A stretch of 64,000 bases of DNA from Ignavibacteria bacterium (GTDB lineage: Bacteria > Bacteroidota > Ignavibacteria > Tepidaquicellales > Tepidaquicellaceae): NCBI GenBank assembly GCA_016719565.1, contig JADJYU010000005.1, positions 310,001 through 374,000 of the forward strand. The letters run 5' to 3'. Made by a program: the position numbers and the translations under genes. Of the stretch, positions 36,011-44,821 are shown piece by piece. Every line of letters starts with the position of its first letter. Position 1 is the stretch's first letter. Below the pieces are notes generated by a model. The model ran no database searches, had not been told where the DNA came from, and was given only the letters and a program-made list of their open reading frames with translations.

Positions 36011-36697
36011 TTGAAAGATTTAATTTTATTACACGGGGCGATTGGTTCGTCAGAGCAGTTGGAAACTATTGCAAATAATTTAAAGGATGAATACCGGATT
36101 ACTTTATTGAATTTTACGGGACACGGCGGAAAGCAAATCCCGGATGAGAAATTCAGTATAGAGATGTTTGCAGCTGACGTGCTGAATTTACTTAAGAAGA
36201 GCCGGACAGATAACGCTGATATATTCGGATACAGCATGGGTGGATATGTTGCTCTTTATATTGCGCGGCATTATCCGGGAAAGCTGAACAGGATTTTCAC
36301 GCTCGGAACAAAATTCGAATGGAGTCCTGAGATCTCGCAAAGAGAGATCAGGATGCTGAATCCTGAAAAGATAAAGGAGAAGCTGCCTGAATTTGCAGAA
36401 GAGTTAAGCAAAAGACACTCATCTGAAGACTGGAAAACTGTTTTAAGAAAAACTTCAGAAATGATGACAGATATGGGAAATAAAAATCCTTTAACAGATG
36501 AAGATTTTAAATTGATCGATAACGAAATAATGATAAGCGTCGGAGATTCGGATAAAATGGTTTCTGAAGAAGAAAGCTTACATGTTTCGGACTTACTTAA
36601 AAACGGCCGGTTTATGCGGATGACGGATACTCTGCATCCAATAGAGAAAGTTTCAATTAAATTGATCACTAATGCTTTAAAAGATTTCTTTAAATAA
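36011..36697 (+). CDS. Alpha/beta hydrolase
   Basis: A 228-residue protein starting at a TTG (36011). The oxyanion region is LLHGAIGSS, the nucleophile elbow GYSMGG (Ser near residue 76), the acid Asp probably in SVGDSDKMV, and the catalytic His in DTLHPIEKV. The cap region is short, as in MenH/YbbA-like enzymes. Substrate unknown. It lies 34 bp after the nitrilase gene and 8 bp before the acetyltransferase gene. Confidence 0.8.
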   Translation: MKDLILLHGAIGSSEQLETIANNLKDEYRITLLNFTGHGGKQIPDEKFSIEMFAADVLNLLKKSRTDNADIFGYSMGGYVALYIARHYPGKLNRIFTLGTKFEWSPEISQREIRMLNPEKIKEKLPEFAEELSKRHSSEDWKTVLRKTSEMMTDMGNKNPLTDEDFKLIDNEIMISVGDSDKMVSEEESLHVSDLLKNGRFMRMTDTLHPIEKVSIKLITNALKDFFK

Positions 36698-36705
36698 TAT
36701 TTTGA

Positions 36706-37254
36706 ATGGAAATAACAGTTGACAGGGATATAAGAATAGAATCAGTTAAAGAAATTCACGCTGATGAAATTTTTGAATTAACGGAAAGGAACAGGGAGTT
36801 TCTCAATAAATGGCTGCCATGGGTGAAATACACAAAATCGAAGAAGGACACTTTAATTTTCATAGAGGAATCAATGGAGAGAATTAAGAACAAAACGAGT
36901 TTACAAACAACAATTTTTTACAAAGGTAAAACCGCAGGATTGATCGGACTTGTTGAGATAAGCTATATCAGAAATGTAACGGAGATCGGTTACTGGCTGG
37001 GTGAGGAATTCACGGGTAAAGGAATTATGACAAAAGCATGTGAGGCGATAACAGATCATACATTCATAAATACAGGATTGAACAGAATAAATATTTTATG
37101 CGACATTAAAAATGAAAAGAGCCGGATGATACCGGAGAGACTTGGGTATTTCAATCAGGGAATACTGGAAAGAGATGGTGTTGTAAACGGAGAATTCGTT
37201 TCACATTATCATTTTGTAATGTGGAGAGATAAGTGGAAGAAAAGAAAAGTTTAA
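36706..37254 (+). CDS. RimJ/RimL-type GNAT acetyltransferase
   Basis: A 182-residue GNAT-fold protein of the RimL (N-terminal ribosomal-protein acetyltransferase) branch: IRIESVKEIHADEIFELTERNREFLNKWLPW, the acetyl-CoA loop in IGYWLGEEFTGKGIMTKA (variant of Q/RxxGxG/A), and the DIKNEKSRMIPERLGYFNQG region after strand 5. It probably acetylates an amine of a peptide or small molecule; the substrate is not predicted. Last gene of the plus-strand run from 34430. Confidence 0.8.
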   Translation: MEITVDRDIRIESVKEIHADEIFELTERNREFLNKWLPWVKYTKSKKDTLIFIEESMERIKNKTSLQTTIFYKGKTAGLIGLVEISYIRNVTEIGYWLGEEFTGKGIMTKACEAITDHTFINTGLNRINILCDIKNEKSRMIPERLGYFNQGILERDGVVNGEFVSHYHFVMWRDKWKKRKV

Positions 37255-37282
37255 AGTATCAGATTAAACATCAGCATTAAAT

Positions 37283-37474
37283 TTACATATACTCAAGCTT
37301 CACATCATCAGTTAAAGGATGAGACTGACATGTAAGAATGTATCCGTCTTCTATTTCAGAATCGGAGAGACCTTCGCGTTCATCCATTTTCACTTTACCG
37401 GAATATAATTTAGCTCGGCAGGTTGAGCAAATACCGCTGCGGCAGGAAAACGGCGGGTTCAGATCTGAATTCAA
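37283..37474 (-). CDS. 2Fe-2S ferredoxin domain of the PaaE-like reductase (split)
   Basis: Holds the plant-type ferredoxin ligands FSCRSGICSTCRAKLYSG and ILTCQSHP (Cys-x4-Cys-x2-Cys and a distal Cys). Reading upstream in this frame without needing a start gives KIRVILDGNEHEVIVPSGKVILDAALNS, so it is not a separate gene but the end of the 37543 frame, cut by a one-base deletion in the A-run near 37551. Confidence 0.75.
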   Translation of the reverse strand: MNSDLNPPFSCRSGICSTCRAKLYSGKVKMDEREGLSDSEIEDGYILTCQSHPLTDDVKLEYM

Positions 37475-37542
37475 AGCTGCATCAAGAATTACTTTTCCTG
37501 AAGGAACAATAACTTCATGTTCATTTCCGTCAAGTATAACTC

Positions 37543-38349
37543 TTATTTTTTATCCTCATAATTCTTCTGATTACTTTCGTCATCAGTCTCCTCAGCATCA
37601 GGCGCTTTAAAATATTCTATATGAATATTTTCATCAGGAATGTTTTTCGTTTCGAGAAAAGTTCTCACTAAATTCATCAAATCTACCGGACCGCAAATGA
37701 AAAATTCTTTACTGTTAAAATTCATATTTTCCGCTTTGCTATAAAGTGATTCAAGATCAATTAAATTCATCATACCTTTAAAGCCTTCCCATCCGGAGTC
37801 ATATTCCGTCAGCGAATACTGAAGACTAAAACGGTTATTATACTTAAGATGAAGTTCATTGAGTTCATCTTTAAACATAATACTTTGCATAGTATTATTT
37901 CCGTAATAAAGTACAACACGGCTTTCAGGTTCTTTAAACAAAACTGACTTCAGAATAGAATAGACAGGTGTAATACCGCTGCCGCCGGCGACAAGGAAAT
38001 ACAGTTTTTTATTCATAGGATGAAGCTCAGTGAAAAAATTCCCCTGCGGCGGATAAGAATAAATAGTATCGCCTTTATTAAGAGAATGAAAGAGATAAGA
38101 TGAAACAACGCCCTCTTTAACAATTTTGGAAGCGAATGAATAGTCAGAGTCTGTATATGGCGAAGTGCACAGTGAATATTCCCGGCTGTAATCTGCTCCG
38201 TTAATATTAATTTTTATTGAAAGGTATTGACCCTGATGATAAGTGAATAAGGTTTTGAGTTCGTCGGTAATATCGAGAGAAATTTTTACAGAATCGGGAG
38301 TAAGGATAGATTTGTTTGATACTTTGATCGGGTACAGTTTCAGAGACAT
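37543..38349 (-). CDS. PaaE-like ferredoxin-NAD(P)H reductase (frameshifted)
   Basis: FAD/NAD(P)-binding reductase modules: YSREYSLCTSPY binds FAD, GGSGITPVYSIL the nicotinamide nucleotide, and EFFICGPVDLMN is the C-terminal FNR motif. The normal PaaE-type order ends with a 2Fe-2S domain, and that domain follows at 37283-37474 in the next frame; the stop after NYEDKK lies at the A-run, and one more A would continue as KIRVILDGNEH. The joined protein (about 355 residues) passes electrons from NAD(P)H via FAD to the cluster and to a partner oxygenase or desaturase, none of which is in the window. It is last on the minus strand, after the suf genes. Confidence 0.75.
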   Translation of the reverse strand: MSLKLYPIKVSNKSILTPDSVKISLDITDELKTLFTYHQGQYLSIKININGADYSREYSLCTSPYTDSDYSFASKIVKEGVVSSYLFHSLNKGDTIYSYPPQGNFFTELHPMNKKLYFLVAGGSGITPVYSILKSVLFKEPESRVVLYYGNNTMQSIMFKDELNELHLKYNNRFSLQYSLTEYDSGWEGFKGMMNLIDLESLYSKAENMNFNSKEFFICGPVDLMNLVRTFLETKNIPDENIHIEYFKAPDAEETDDESNQKNYEDKK

Positions 38350-38403
38350 CGGTTGTATTTTGCTGAACTTGTCAGATTTGCAAAGTTAAATTATTAATTA
38401 AAT

Positions 38404-38428
38404 ACCTGTCCTGCAAAACTTGACAGGT
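38404..38428. terminator. Weak hairpin between suf operon and reductase
   Basis: ACCTGTC/GACAGGT around an 11-base loop, with T residues on the plus side only. It resembles the hairpin at 48461 in sequence, perhaps the same small repeat. Whether it ends the suf transcript is unclear. Confidence 0.35.
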
Positions 38429-38438
38429 TTTACTTACG

Positions 38439-38957
38439 TTATAAAAACCCAAGCTCTAACTTGGCGACTTCACTCATCATATTCTGAGTCCATGGCGGAT
38501 CAAATGTAAGCTGTACTTTGCAGTCATTAACCATCGGATGCTCTCTTACCTTTTGCTCAATCTCTCCCGGCAGTATACCGGCGACAGGACATGACGGCGA
38601 TGTCAGCGTCATTACTATCATTACATCTCCGTTTGTAGCAGGGATGACTTCATAAATTAATCCCAGCTCCCAGACATCAACAGGTATTTCAGGATCGTAA
38701 CAGGTTTTTAAAACTTTAATTACTTCTTCTTTTAATGTTTCAGTATTTATATTTTCTTTACCGGTATTTTCTGAAGACGGTACATTTTCTTCTGGTATAA
38801 CATTTATCTCAGCCGGTTGAGGATTACCATTATCGTTTGATGAACTGATCGCCGGAGCATCGGGTATTATATCTTTACCGGAAACATCAGCACCTGATTC
38901 ATTTTTCTCTTCCGGCTTTTCCTCTTTTGAAAATAGATTTTTTATTTTAGTTAACAT
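38439..38957 (-). CDS. DUF59 (MIP18-type) Fe-S assembly protein, SufT-like
   Basis: A 172-residue protein. Residues 75-170 are the DUF59/MIP18 domain: KVLKTCYDPEIPVDVWELGLIYEV, TLTSPSCPVAGILPGE and LTFDPPWTQNMMSEVAKLELGF. The family (SufT, PaaD, CIA2) helps mature Fe-S proteins and binds a target or metal through the Cys in TSPSCP. The first 70 residues are an acidic, low-complexity extension not typical of SufT. The gene overlaps sufE by 11 bp at the end of the suf operon, so it is part of it. Confidence 0.85.
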   Translation of the reverse strand: MLTKIKNLFSKEEKPEEKNESGADVSGKDIIPDAPAISSSNDNGNPQPAEINVIPEENVPSSENTGKENINTETLKEEVIKVLKTCYDPEIPVDVWELGLIYEVIPATNGDVMIVMTLTSPSCPVAGILPGEIEQKVREHPMVNDCKVQLTFDPPWTQNMMSEVAKLELGFL

Positions 38958-39384
38958 TTTCTCCGGAATATTTTATTGCAAAATTTTTCATTTTATTTAT
39001 CATAGCGTTTAATCCGTTTGCCCTGTTTGGTGACAGGTGTTCTTTAAGTCCGATCTTATTAAGAAAATCCATTTCAGCATTTTTTATTTCTTCCGGCTTA
39101 TTTCCTGATAATACTTCTATCAGAAGAGAAATTATGCCTTTCGTAATTATTGCATCACTGTCAGCTTTGTAATAGAGCATACCGTCTTTCATTTCAGCAT
39201 TGAGCCATACTTTCGACTGACAGCCTTTTACTTCGTATAACTCATTCTTGTAATTTTCATCTATCAGAGGAAGCTTCTTCCCAAGTTCAATAATGTATTC
39301 ATATTTACTCATCCAGTCGTCAAATAAACTAAAGTCATCTACAATCTGATCTTCTCTTTGGCTTATGGTTTTTGATTCCGTCAT
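38947..39384 (-). CDS. sufE: SufE sulfur-transfer protein
   Basis: A 145-residue SufE. The acceptor Cys55 is in YEVKGCQSKVWL, and the LLIEVLSGNKPEEI and HLSPNRANGLNAM stretches are typical. It takes persulfide sulfur from SufS and passes it to SufB. Start overlaps the sufS stop by 4 bp. Confidence 0.9.
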   Translation of the reverse strand: MTESKTISQREDQIVDDFSLFDDWMSKYEYIIELGKKLPLIDENYKNELYEVKGCQSKVWLNAEMKDGMLYYKADSDAIITKGIISLLIEVLSGNKPEEIKNAEMDFLNKIGLKEHLSPNRANGLNAMINKMKNFAIKYSGENVN

Positions 39385-40628
39385 AAAAACATTGACTTAA
39401 CTTTACTTAAACCTGCTGCCAGTCTGTCAATTTCTTCAAAGGTATTATAAAATGCAAATGAAGCTCTTACAGTACCCGGCAGTCTGAATCTCTGTTCGAT
39501 CAGCGGCTGTGTGCAGTGGAATCCTGTTCTGACTGCAATGCCGAGATTATCCAGAATCGATCCTGTGTCATAAGGATGAATCCCGTTAATAATAAAAGAT
39601 ATAAGACATGTTTTGTTTTCAGCAGTTCCGATAATTCTGATATCTCCAATTTCTCCGAACAATTGATTTGCATATGTAAGTAACTGCATTTCACGATTGT
39701 GAATATTTTCATGACCAAGTCTTTCTATAAAATCAACTGCAGTGCCCAGCACGATGGCTCCCGCTATATTCGGGGTACCGGCTTCAAACTTATATGGCAA
39801 AACATTAAATACAGTTTTGTCATAGGTAACAGATTTTATCATTTCACCTCCGTACTGATATGGCGGCATTGATTCAAGATGTTTTTCCTTTCCGAATAAA
39901 ATCCCGATACCGGTCGGCCCATACATTTTGTGTCCGGAGAATGCAAGAAAATCACAGTCAAGTTTCTGCACATCTATTTTCATATGAGGTGCGGCCTGCG
40001 CTGCGTCTAAAACTACCGGTACGTTAAAAGAATGTGCGGTCTCAATGATCTCGCTTACAGGATTTACAGTACCGAGTGAATTTGAGATATATACTAATGA
40101 AATCAGTTTCGTTTTTTCATTTATCATTTTTCTGAATTCATCCGTAATAAGTTCGCCTTTATCATTAACAGGAATGAATTTCAGTTTTGCGTTTTTGCTT
40201 TCGCAGAGTTTCTGCCACGGCACAAGATTAGAATGATGTTCCATTTCTGAAATTATAACTTCATCTCCTTCACCGACAACTTTGCTTCCGAATGATGATG
40301 CGACAAGATTAATACCTTCAGTTGTTCCTTTTACAAAGACTATTTCACCAGTGTTTTGCGCATTGATAAATTTGCGCGCTTTTTCACGGGAATTCTCATA
40401 TGCTTCCGTTGCTTCTTCGCTTAATGTGTGAATACCTCTGTGAACATTACTGTTTATAGTTTCATAATATTCACTGATCGCATTTATTACAGAGAGCGGT
40501 TTCTGTGAAGTTGCAGCATTGTCAAAATATGCGATCGGCTCACCGGAGATCTTTCTCGAAAGGATCGGGAATTCCTCCCGCAGTTTAGTAATGTCAATCG
40601 TTTCTATATTTGAAGTTTGCGTATCCAA
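39381..40628 (-). CDS. sufS: SufS cysteine desulfurase
   Basis: A 415-residue PLP enzyme that removes sulfur from cysteine. The internal aldimine Lys is in FSGHKMYGPTG (about residue 230), the Asp that holds the pyridine nitrogen is in VVLDAAQAAPH, and the catalytic Cys372 is in VRTGFHCTQP. HRGIHTLSEEATEAYE is the group II (SufS) signature. It starts 4 bp before the stop of sufD, giving tight coupling. Confidence 0.95.
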   Translation of the reverse strand: MDTQTSNIETIDITKLREEFPILSRKISGEPIAYFDNAATSQKPLSVINAISEYYETINSNVHRGIHTLSEEATEAYENSREKARKFINAQNTGEIVFVKGTTEGINLVASSFGSKVVGEGDEVIISEMEHHSNLVPWQKLCESKNAKLKFIPVNDKGELITDEFRKMINEKTKLISLVYISNSLGTVNPVSEIIETAHSFNVPVVLDAAQAAPHMKIDVQKLDCDFLAFSGHKMYGPTGIGILFGKEKHLESMPPYQYGGEMIKSVTYDKTVFNVLPYKFEAGTPNIAGAIVLGTAVDFIERLGHENIHNREMQLLTYANQLFGEIGDIRIIGTAENKTCLISFIINGIHPYDTGSILDNLGIAVRTGFHCTQPLIEQRFRLPGTVRASFAFYNTFEEIDRLAAGLSKVKSMFL

Positions 40629-40631
40629 AAT

Positions 40632-41984
40632 TTACTTAAGTATATTCTTTAATTTCATTTCCATCTTTTCCTCTATATTTACTTTAAATTCCTCTATCTT
40701 AATACTATCCAGTACATCGCTTACAAACGCTTTCAGCAAAAGTGATTTGGCGTCTTTATCCCCTATCCCTCTTGATTTGATATAAAACATTTCATCTTCA
40801 TTGAGCTGTCCCGAAGTCGCGCCGTGACTGCATTTCACGTCATCTGCAAATATTTCAAGCTGAGGTTTTGAATATATGGTTGCATCATCGGAGAGAAGTA
40901 TATTACCGTTTGACTGATAAGCGTTTGTCTTCTGCGCATCTTCCCTTACCATAATTTTTCCGTTAAAAACTCCTGTAGCATTATCGCCGATTATTCCTTT
41001 GTACAATTCATTACTGAAACAATTGGGCATTTTGTGATCAGCTAAAGTATGATTATCGACATGCTGTTTACCGGAAAGAAGATATAATCCGAAGAAATGA
41101 GATTCCGTGTTTGTTCCGTCGAAGACTGAATTAAGATCATTTCTGATAATAGATCCGCCCCATGAAATAGTTGTATTTGAAAAATGACTGTCCTGCTCCT
41201 GATGAACCTGCGTCATCCCGACGTGGAATGATCTCTCATCTTCATTCTGAATTTTATAATGTTCCGTGTGAGAATTTTTTCCGCAATAGAATTCCGTTAC
41301 CATGTTTGTAAAGCTGGAATTATCACCGGCTGAATAGTAATCTTCAGCTATAAAAATTTTACTTCCTTCTTCAATAACAACTAAATTTCTCGGCTGACTG
41401 AATACGCTGTTCACTTTGGTATCGCTGATATTCAGAATATGAACAGGTGTATTGAGTTCAGTATTTTTTTTCAAATATATAAAAGCGCCTTCGGGAAAAA
41501 ATGCTGTATTAAGCGCAGCAAGACTTCTGTTATTATAATCAGCATACTTCGAGTAATGCTTATCAAAAATTTCCTTATGACTTGTCATTCCTTCAGAAAT
41601 ACTTCCTATAAAAATACTTTCATTATTGGAAATCACAGAAGACAATTCGCTGCTGAAAATTCCGTTAATGAAAACCAGCAGATTGACACTCCCTGCTGAA
41701 AAAATATACTTATCGATATCAGCCTGCGTGATATCTGAATCCGAAAGATCTGAGCTGAATTTAAAATCATGATTCATCACGGGCGAGAGATTTGTATACT
41801 TCCACTCTTCCATTTTTTTTACCGGGAATCCGGTTTTTTCAAATACCGACATTGCATCCATTCTCAGCTTATTCAGATTTCCTGAAGCGTCCCCGTTAAG
41901 TTTGGACTGATATGACTGAAATTCATTAATGAGTTTTTTCGTGAGATCTATACCGGTCTTATTTTCTTTTAAATTATTTTCCAT
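40632..41984 (-). CDS. sufD: SufD scaffold subunit
   Basis: A 450-residue SufD. The N-terminal region is diverged, the C-terminal right-handed helix is conserved: VNLLVFINGIFSSEL, HVDNHTLADHKMPNCFSNELYKGIIGD, FNGKIMVREDAQKTNAYQSNGNILLSDDATIYSKPQLEIFADDVKCSHGATSGQL. It forms the SufBC2D complex on which clusters are built. Confidence 0.9.
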   Translation of the reverse strand: MENNLKENKTGIDLTKKLINEFQSYQSKLNGDASGNLNKLRMDAMSVFEKTGFPVKKMEEWKYTNLSPVMNHDFKFSSDLSDSDITQADIDKYIFSAGSVNLLVFINGIFSSELSSVISNNESIFIGSISEGMTSHKEIFDKHYSKYADYNNRSLAALNTAFFPEGAFIYLKKNTELNTPVHILNISDTKVNSVFSQPRNLVVIEEGSKIFIAEDYYSAGDNSSFTNMVTEFYCGKNSHTEHYKIQNEDERSFHVGMTQVHQEQDSHFSNTTISWGGSIIRNDLNSVFDGTNTESHFFGLYLLSGKQHVDNHTLADHKMPNCFSNELYKGIIGDNATGVFNGKIMVREDAQKTNAYQSNGNILLSDDATIYSKPQLEIFADDVKCSHGATSGQLNEDEMFYIKSRGIGDKDAKSLLLKAFVSDVLDSIKIEEFKVNIEEKMEMKLKNILK

Positions 41985-42020
41985 TTTAATAATAGTTTTG
42001 ACAAATGAATTCAGATATGA

Positions 42021-42794
42021 TCAGATTTCAGCGTTTTCTTTTAAATCGTTTATAAAATCATATCCGTTTTCTTCAAGCTCAAGAGCGAGTTCCTTCCCGC
42101 CTGTTCTGACGATCTTACCTTCATACATTACATGCACAAAATCGGGAACGATATAATTCAGCAGTCTCTGATAATGTGTAATTACTATAAATGCATTATC
42201 ATTTGATTTCAATTTATTCACACCGCCGGCAACAATTTTCAGCGCATCAATATCCAGCCCTGAATCTGTTTCATCAAGTATGGATAATTTCGGCTCGAGC
42301 ATAGCAAGCTGAAAAATCTCATTTCTTTTTTTCTCTCCGCCGGAAAATCCGACATTGACATATCTGCTAAGCATTTCAGGTTCTATGTTTACAAGTTTAG
42401 CTTTCTCTTTCATCATTTTCAGAAACTCCACAGAAGTCATCGGCTCTTCGCCTTTTGATTTTCTTATCTCATTAATTGCTGTTTTCAGAAAATTAACATT
42501 AGACACGCCGGGAATTTCAATGGGATACTGGAATGCAAGAAAGATCCCTTCCCGCGCTCTTTCTTCCGGATCAAGTTCCAGTAGATCCTTTCCGTCATAA
42601 ATTACTTCGCCTTCCGTGACGACATATCCTTCACGTCCCGTCAGAACTGAAGCAAGCGTACTTTTACCGGAACCGTTAGGTCCCATGATAGCATGTGTCT
42701 CGCCGGGATTTACCGTTAGATTAATTCCTTTCAGGATCTGCTTATCACCTTCTGATGTTTCTATTTTTGCTTTTAAATTTTTAATTGTTAACAT
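42021..42794 (-). CDS. sufC: SufC ATPase
   Basis: A 257-residue ABC-type ATPase of the Suf scaffold. Walker A GPNGSGKS is at about residues 39-46, the signature is FSGGEKKRNEIFQ, Walker B LSILDETDSGLDIDAL, and the switch His in VITHYQRLL. It drives conformational change of SufBD. The start at 42794 lies 23 bp downstream of the left inverted repeat of the GxxExxY cassette, so its translation initiation region was reshaped by that insertion. Confidence 0.95.
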   Translation of the reverse strand: MLTIKNLKAKIETSEGDKQILKGINLTVNPGETHAIMGPNGSGKSTLASVLTGREGYVVTEGEVIYDGKDLLELDPEERAREGIFLAFQYPIEIPGVSNVNFLKTAINEIRKSKGEEPMTSVEFLKMMKEKAKLVNIEPEMLSRYVNVGFSGGEKKRNEIFQLAMLEPKLSILDETDSGLDIDALKIVAGGVNKLKSNDNAFIVITHYQRLLNYIVPDFVHVMYEGKIVRTGGKELALELEENGYDFINDLKENAEI

Positions 42795-42816
42795 TTTTGA
42801 AATTGCTTTTGATTTA

Positions 42817-42840
42817 CCTCAAAGTCTCCAAGACTCAAAG
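42817..42840. repeat. Left inverted repeat of the GxxExxY cassette
   Basis: 24 bp starting CCTCAAAGTCTC and ending ACTCAAAG. It matches the reverse complement of 43304-43327 at 22 of 24 positions. It has an inner hairpin (AGTCT/AGACT) and an internal direct repeat of CTCAAAG. Confidence 0.85.
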
Positions 42841-42867
42841 TATTTTAATTAAAGTTAATTTAAGTTA

Positions 42868-43263
42868 TCAAATAATAAATCTTTTTATACCATTTTTTAT
42901 TAAAGGAACATTGAAGTTTATTAAAAGTCCTAAATGTTTTTTTGAAATTTTCATATAACTTAAAATTTGAGCTTCAAAAACCGGTAAATGATCATTTACA
43001 GCTTTTAATTCACAAACTATTTTATTCTCTACTATAACATCTATTCTAAATCCTTCGTCAAAAACTATATTTTCATAAATGATCGGAATTTTAACCTGAC
43101 TCAGATATTGAATGTTCTTTTTTTTCAATTCATGGCAAAAACAAACTTCATATATTCGTTCTAATAGTCCCGGACCAATATTTTTATGTACTTTAAATGC
43201 ACAATCAACTAATTCCTTTAATAAAGTTTCTTCGGTTTCAGTCGGGAAGTATTTTTCATACAT
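42868..43263 (-). CDS. GxxExxY protein (PD-(D/E)xK-like nuclease fold)
   Basis: A 131-residue protein with the family signature G-P-G-LLE-RIY (G32, E35, Y38) and a PD-(D/E)xK-like core: D75 in GFRIDVIVEN, E85 and K87 in CELKAV. Catalytic residues are intact. Ends in VPLIKNGIKRFII, as is typical. No biochemical function is established for the family as far as I know. It sits between sufB and sufC, in the same orientation, flanked by inverted repeats; suf operons normally go straight from sufB to sufC, so it is an insertion. The gene presumably rides on suf transcription. Confidence 0.85.
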   Translation of the reverse strand: MYEKYFPTETEETLLKELVDCAFKVHKNIGPGLLERIYEVCFCHELKKKNIQYLSQVKIPIIYENIVFDEGFRIDVIVENKIVCELKAVNDHLPVFEAQILSYMKISKKHLGLLINFNVPLIKNGIKRFII

Positions 43264-43303
43264 AATATCAATAAATAAAATTTATAAATTATTTATTTTA
43301 GGA

Positions 43304-43327
43304 CTTTGAGCCTTAGAGACTTTGAGG
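43304..43327. repeat. Right inverted repeat of the GxxExxY cassette
   Basis: 24 bp starting CTTTGAGCCTTAGAG and ending TTTGAGG, 12 bp beyond the sufB stop and 40 bp upstream of the GxxExxY start. Confidence 0.85.
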
Positions 43328-43338
43328 TATCTTATATA

Positions 43339-44784
43339 TTATCCTACGCTTCCTTCAAGAGAAATAGCGAGAAGTTTTTGCGCTTCAACTGCAAATTCCA
43401 TCGGCAGCTGATTCAGCACTTCCTTTGCATAACCATTAACAATGAGCGCTACTGCATCTTCAGCGGAGATTCCTCTCTGATTGCAATAGAACATTATATC
43501 CTCGCCGATCTTTGAAGTTGTGGCTTCATGCTCGACATGGGCGTTTTTATTTTTTATTTCAAAATACGGAAATGTATGCGCCCCGCATCTGTCACCCATC
43601 AGCAGTGAATCACACTGAGAAAAATTCCTTGCATTATCTGCGCGTTTGCTGACCTGTACAAGACCTCTGTAACTGTTCTGACTTTTACCGGCTGAGATTC
43701 CTTTTGAGACAATACGGCTTTTTGTATTTTTACCAAGGTGCATCATTTTAGTACCTGTGTCCGCCTGCTGATAATTATTTGTGAGAGCAACTGAATAAAA
43801 TTCTCCGATAGAATTGTCACCTTTAAGGATTACGCTCGGATATTTCCATGTAATTGCTGAACCGGTTTCAACCTGCGTCCATGAGATCTTGGAATTATCA
43901 CCTGCGCATATTCCTCTCTTCGTCACAAAGTTGTAAATACCGCCTTTGCCTTCCTTGTCGCCCGGATACCAGTTCTGAACTGTTGAATATTTAATTTCTG
44001 CGCCTTTCATAGCAATAAGTTCTACTACTGCAGCATGAAGCTGATTCTCATCCCGCATCGGAGCGGTGCATCCTTCGAGATAACTTACATAACTGCCTTC
44101 GTCGGCGACTATTAATGTTCTCTCGAACTGTCCTGTATTTTCAGCATTAATTCTGAAGTAAGTTGAAAGCTCCATCGGGCATCTGACGCCTTTTGGAATG
44201 TAAACAAAGGAACCGTCGGTAAATACAGCTGAGTTCAGCGCTGCAAAGAAATTATCAGACTGCGGTACAACAGATCCGATATATTTCATCACTAGGTCTT
44301 TATGATTTTCAACAGCTTCACTCATTGAGCAAAATATTATTCCGAGTTCACCGAGTTTTTCTTTATAGGTAGTAGCGACTGACACACTGTCCATGACTGC
44401 ATCCACAGCGACTCCGGCAAGCATCATTTGTTCTACTAAAGGAATGCCGAGCTTTTCATAAGTTCTTTTGATTTCCGGATCAAGATCATCAAGACTGTTC
44501 AATACGTTTTTTTTCTTCGGTGCCGCATAATAAATTATGTCCTGATAATCAATGGGCGGATACTGAACATTCGGCCATTTCGGCTCTTTCATATTGAGCC
44601 AGAGTTTATATGCTTTCAGTCTCCACTCCAGAAGGACTTCCGGTTCGTTTTTCTTTTTTGAGATCATTCTGATCGTATCTTCGCTAAGACCTTTCGGCGC
44701 AAGATCCATTTCGACATCAGTCGTAAAGCCATATTTATAATCACTCGACGTTACCTTTTCGAGGATATAAGTTTCTTTTTCCAT
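43339..44784 (-). CDS. sufB: SufB scaffold subunit
   Basis: A 481-residue SufB, normal length. Landmarks: the FTTDVEMDLAPKGLSEDTIR N-terminus, FCSMSEAVENHKDLVMKYIGSVVP, SYLEGCTAPMRDENQLHAAVVELIA with the conserved Cys, and CDSLLMGDRCGAHTFPYFEIKNKNAHVEHEATTSKIGED. It is the cluster-building partner in SufBC2D and the first gene of the operon (sufB, cassette, sufC, D, S, E, DUF59). An IscR-type palindrome lies 38-50 bp upstream of the start, so it is probably controlled by Fe-S status. Confidence 0.95.
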   Translation of the reverse strand: MEKETYILEKVTSSDYKYGFTTDVEMDLAPKGLSEDTIRMISKKKNEPEVLLEWRLKAYKLWLNMKEPKWPNVQYPPIDYQDIIYYAAPKKKNVLNSLDDLDPEIKRTYEKLGIPLVEQMMLAGVAVDAVMDSVSVATTYKEKLGELGIIFCSMSEAVENHKDLVMKYIGSVVPQSDNFFAALNSAVFTDGSFVYIPKGVRCPMELSTYFRINAENTGQFERTLIVADEGSYVSYLEGCTAPMRDENQLHAAVVELIAMKGAEIKYSTVQNWYPGDKEGKGGIYNFVTKRGICAGDNSKISWTQVETGSAITWKYPSVILKGDNSIGEFYSVALTNNYQQADTGTKMMHLGKNTKSRIVSKGISAGKSQNSYRGLVQVSKRADNARNFSQCDSLLMGDRCGAHTFPYFEIKNKNAHVEHEATTSKIGEDIMFYCNQRGISAEDAVALIVNGYAKEVLNQLPMEFAVEAQKLLAISLEGSVG

Positions 44785-44821
44785 TATTATTCAGAAATTT
44801 CTTAAGAGATGTTTTAATTAG

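Larger units (their letters stand above)
42817..43327. mobile_element. Candidate 511-bp GxxExxY cassette in the suf operon
   Basis: Bounded by the inverted repeats at 42817-42840 and 43304-43327 and containing only the GxxExxY gene and AT-rich flanks. It interrupts the sufB-sufC junction without damaging either gene. A solo copy of the repeat (21 of 26 bases) lies at 59609-59634. No transposase is inside, so mobility would depend on the nuclease-like protein or on other factors (inference). Confidence 0.55.

Noticed and set aside
37283..37474. Stand-alone ferredoxin gene
   Set aside because: Its frame extends upstream into the C-terminus of the PaaE-like reductase across an A-run, so it is the reductase's own 2Fe-2S domain.
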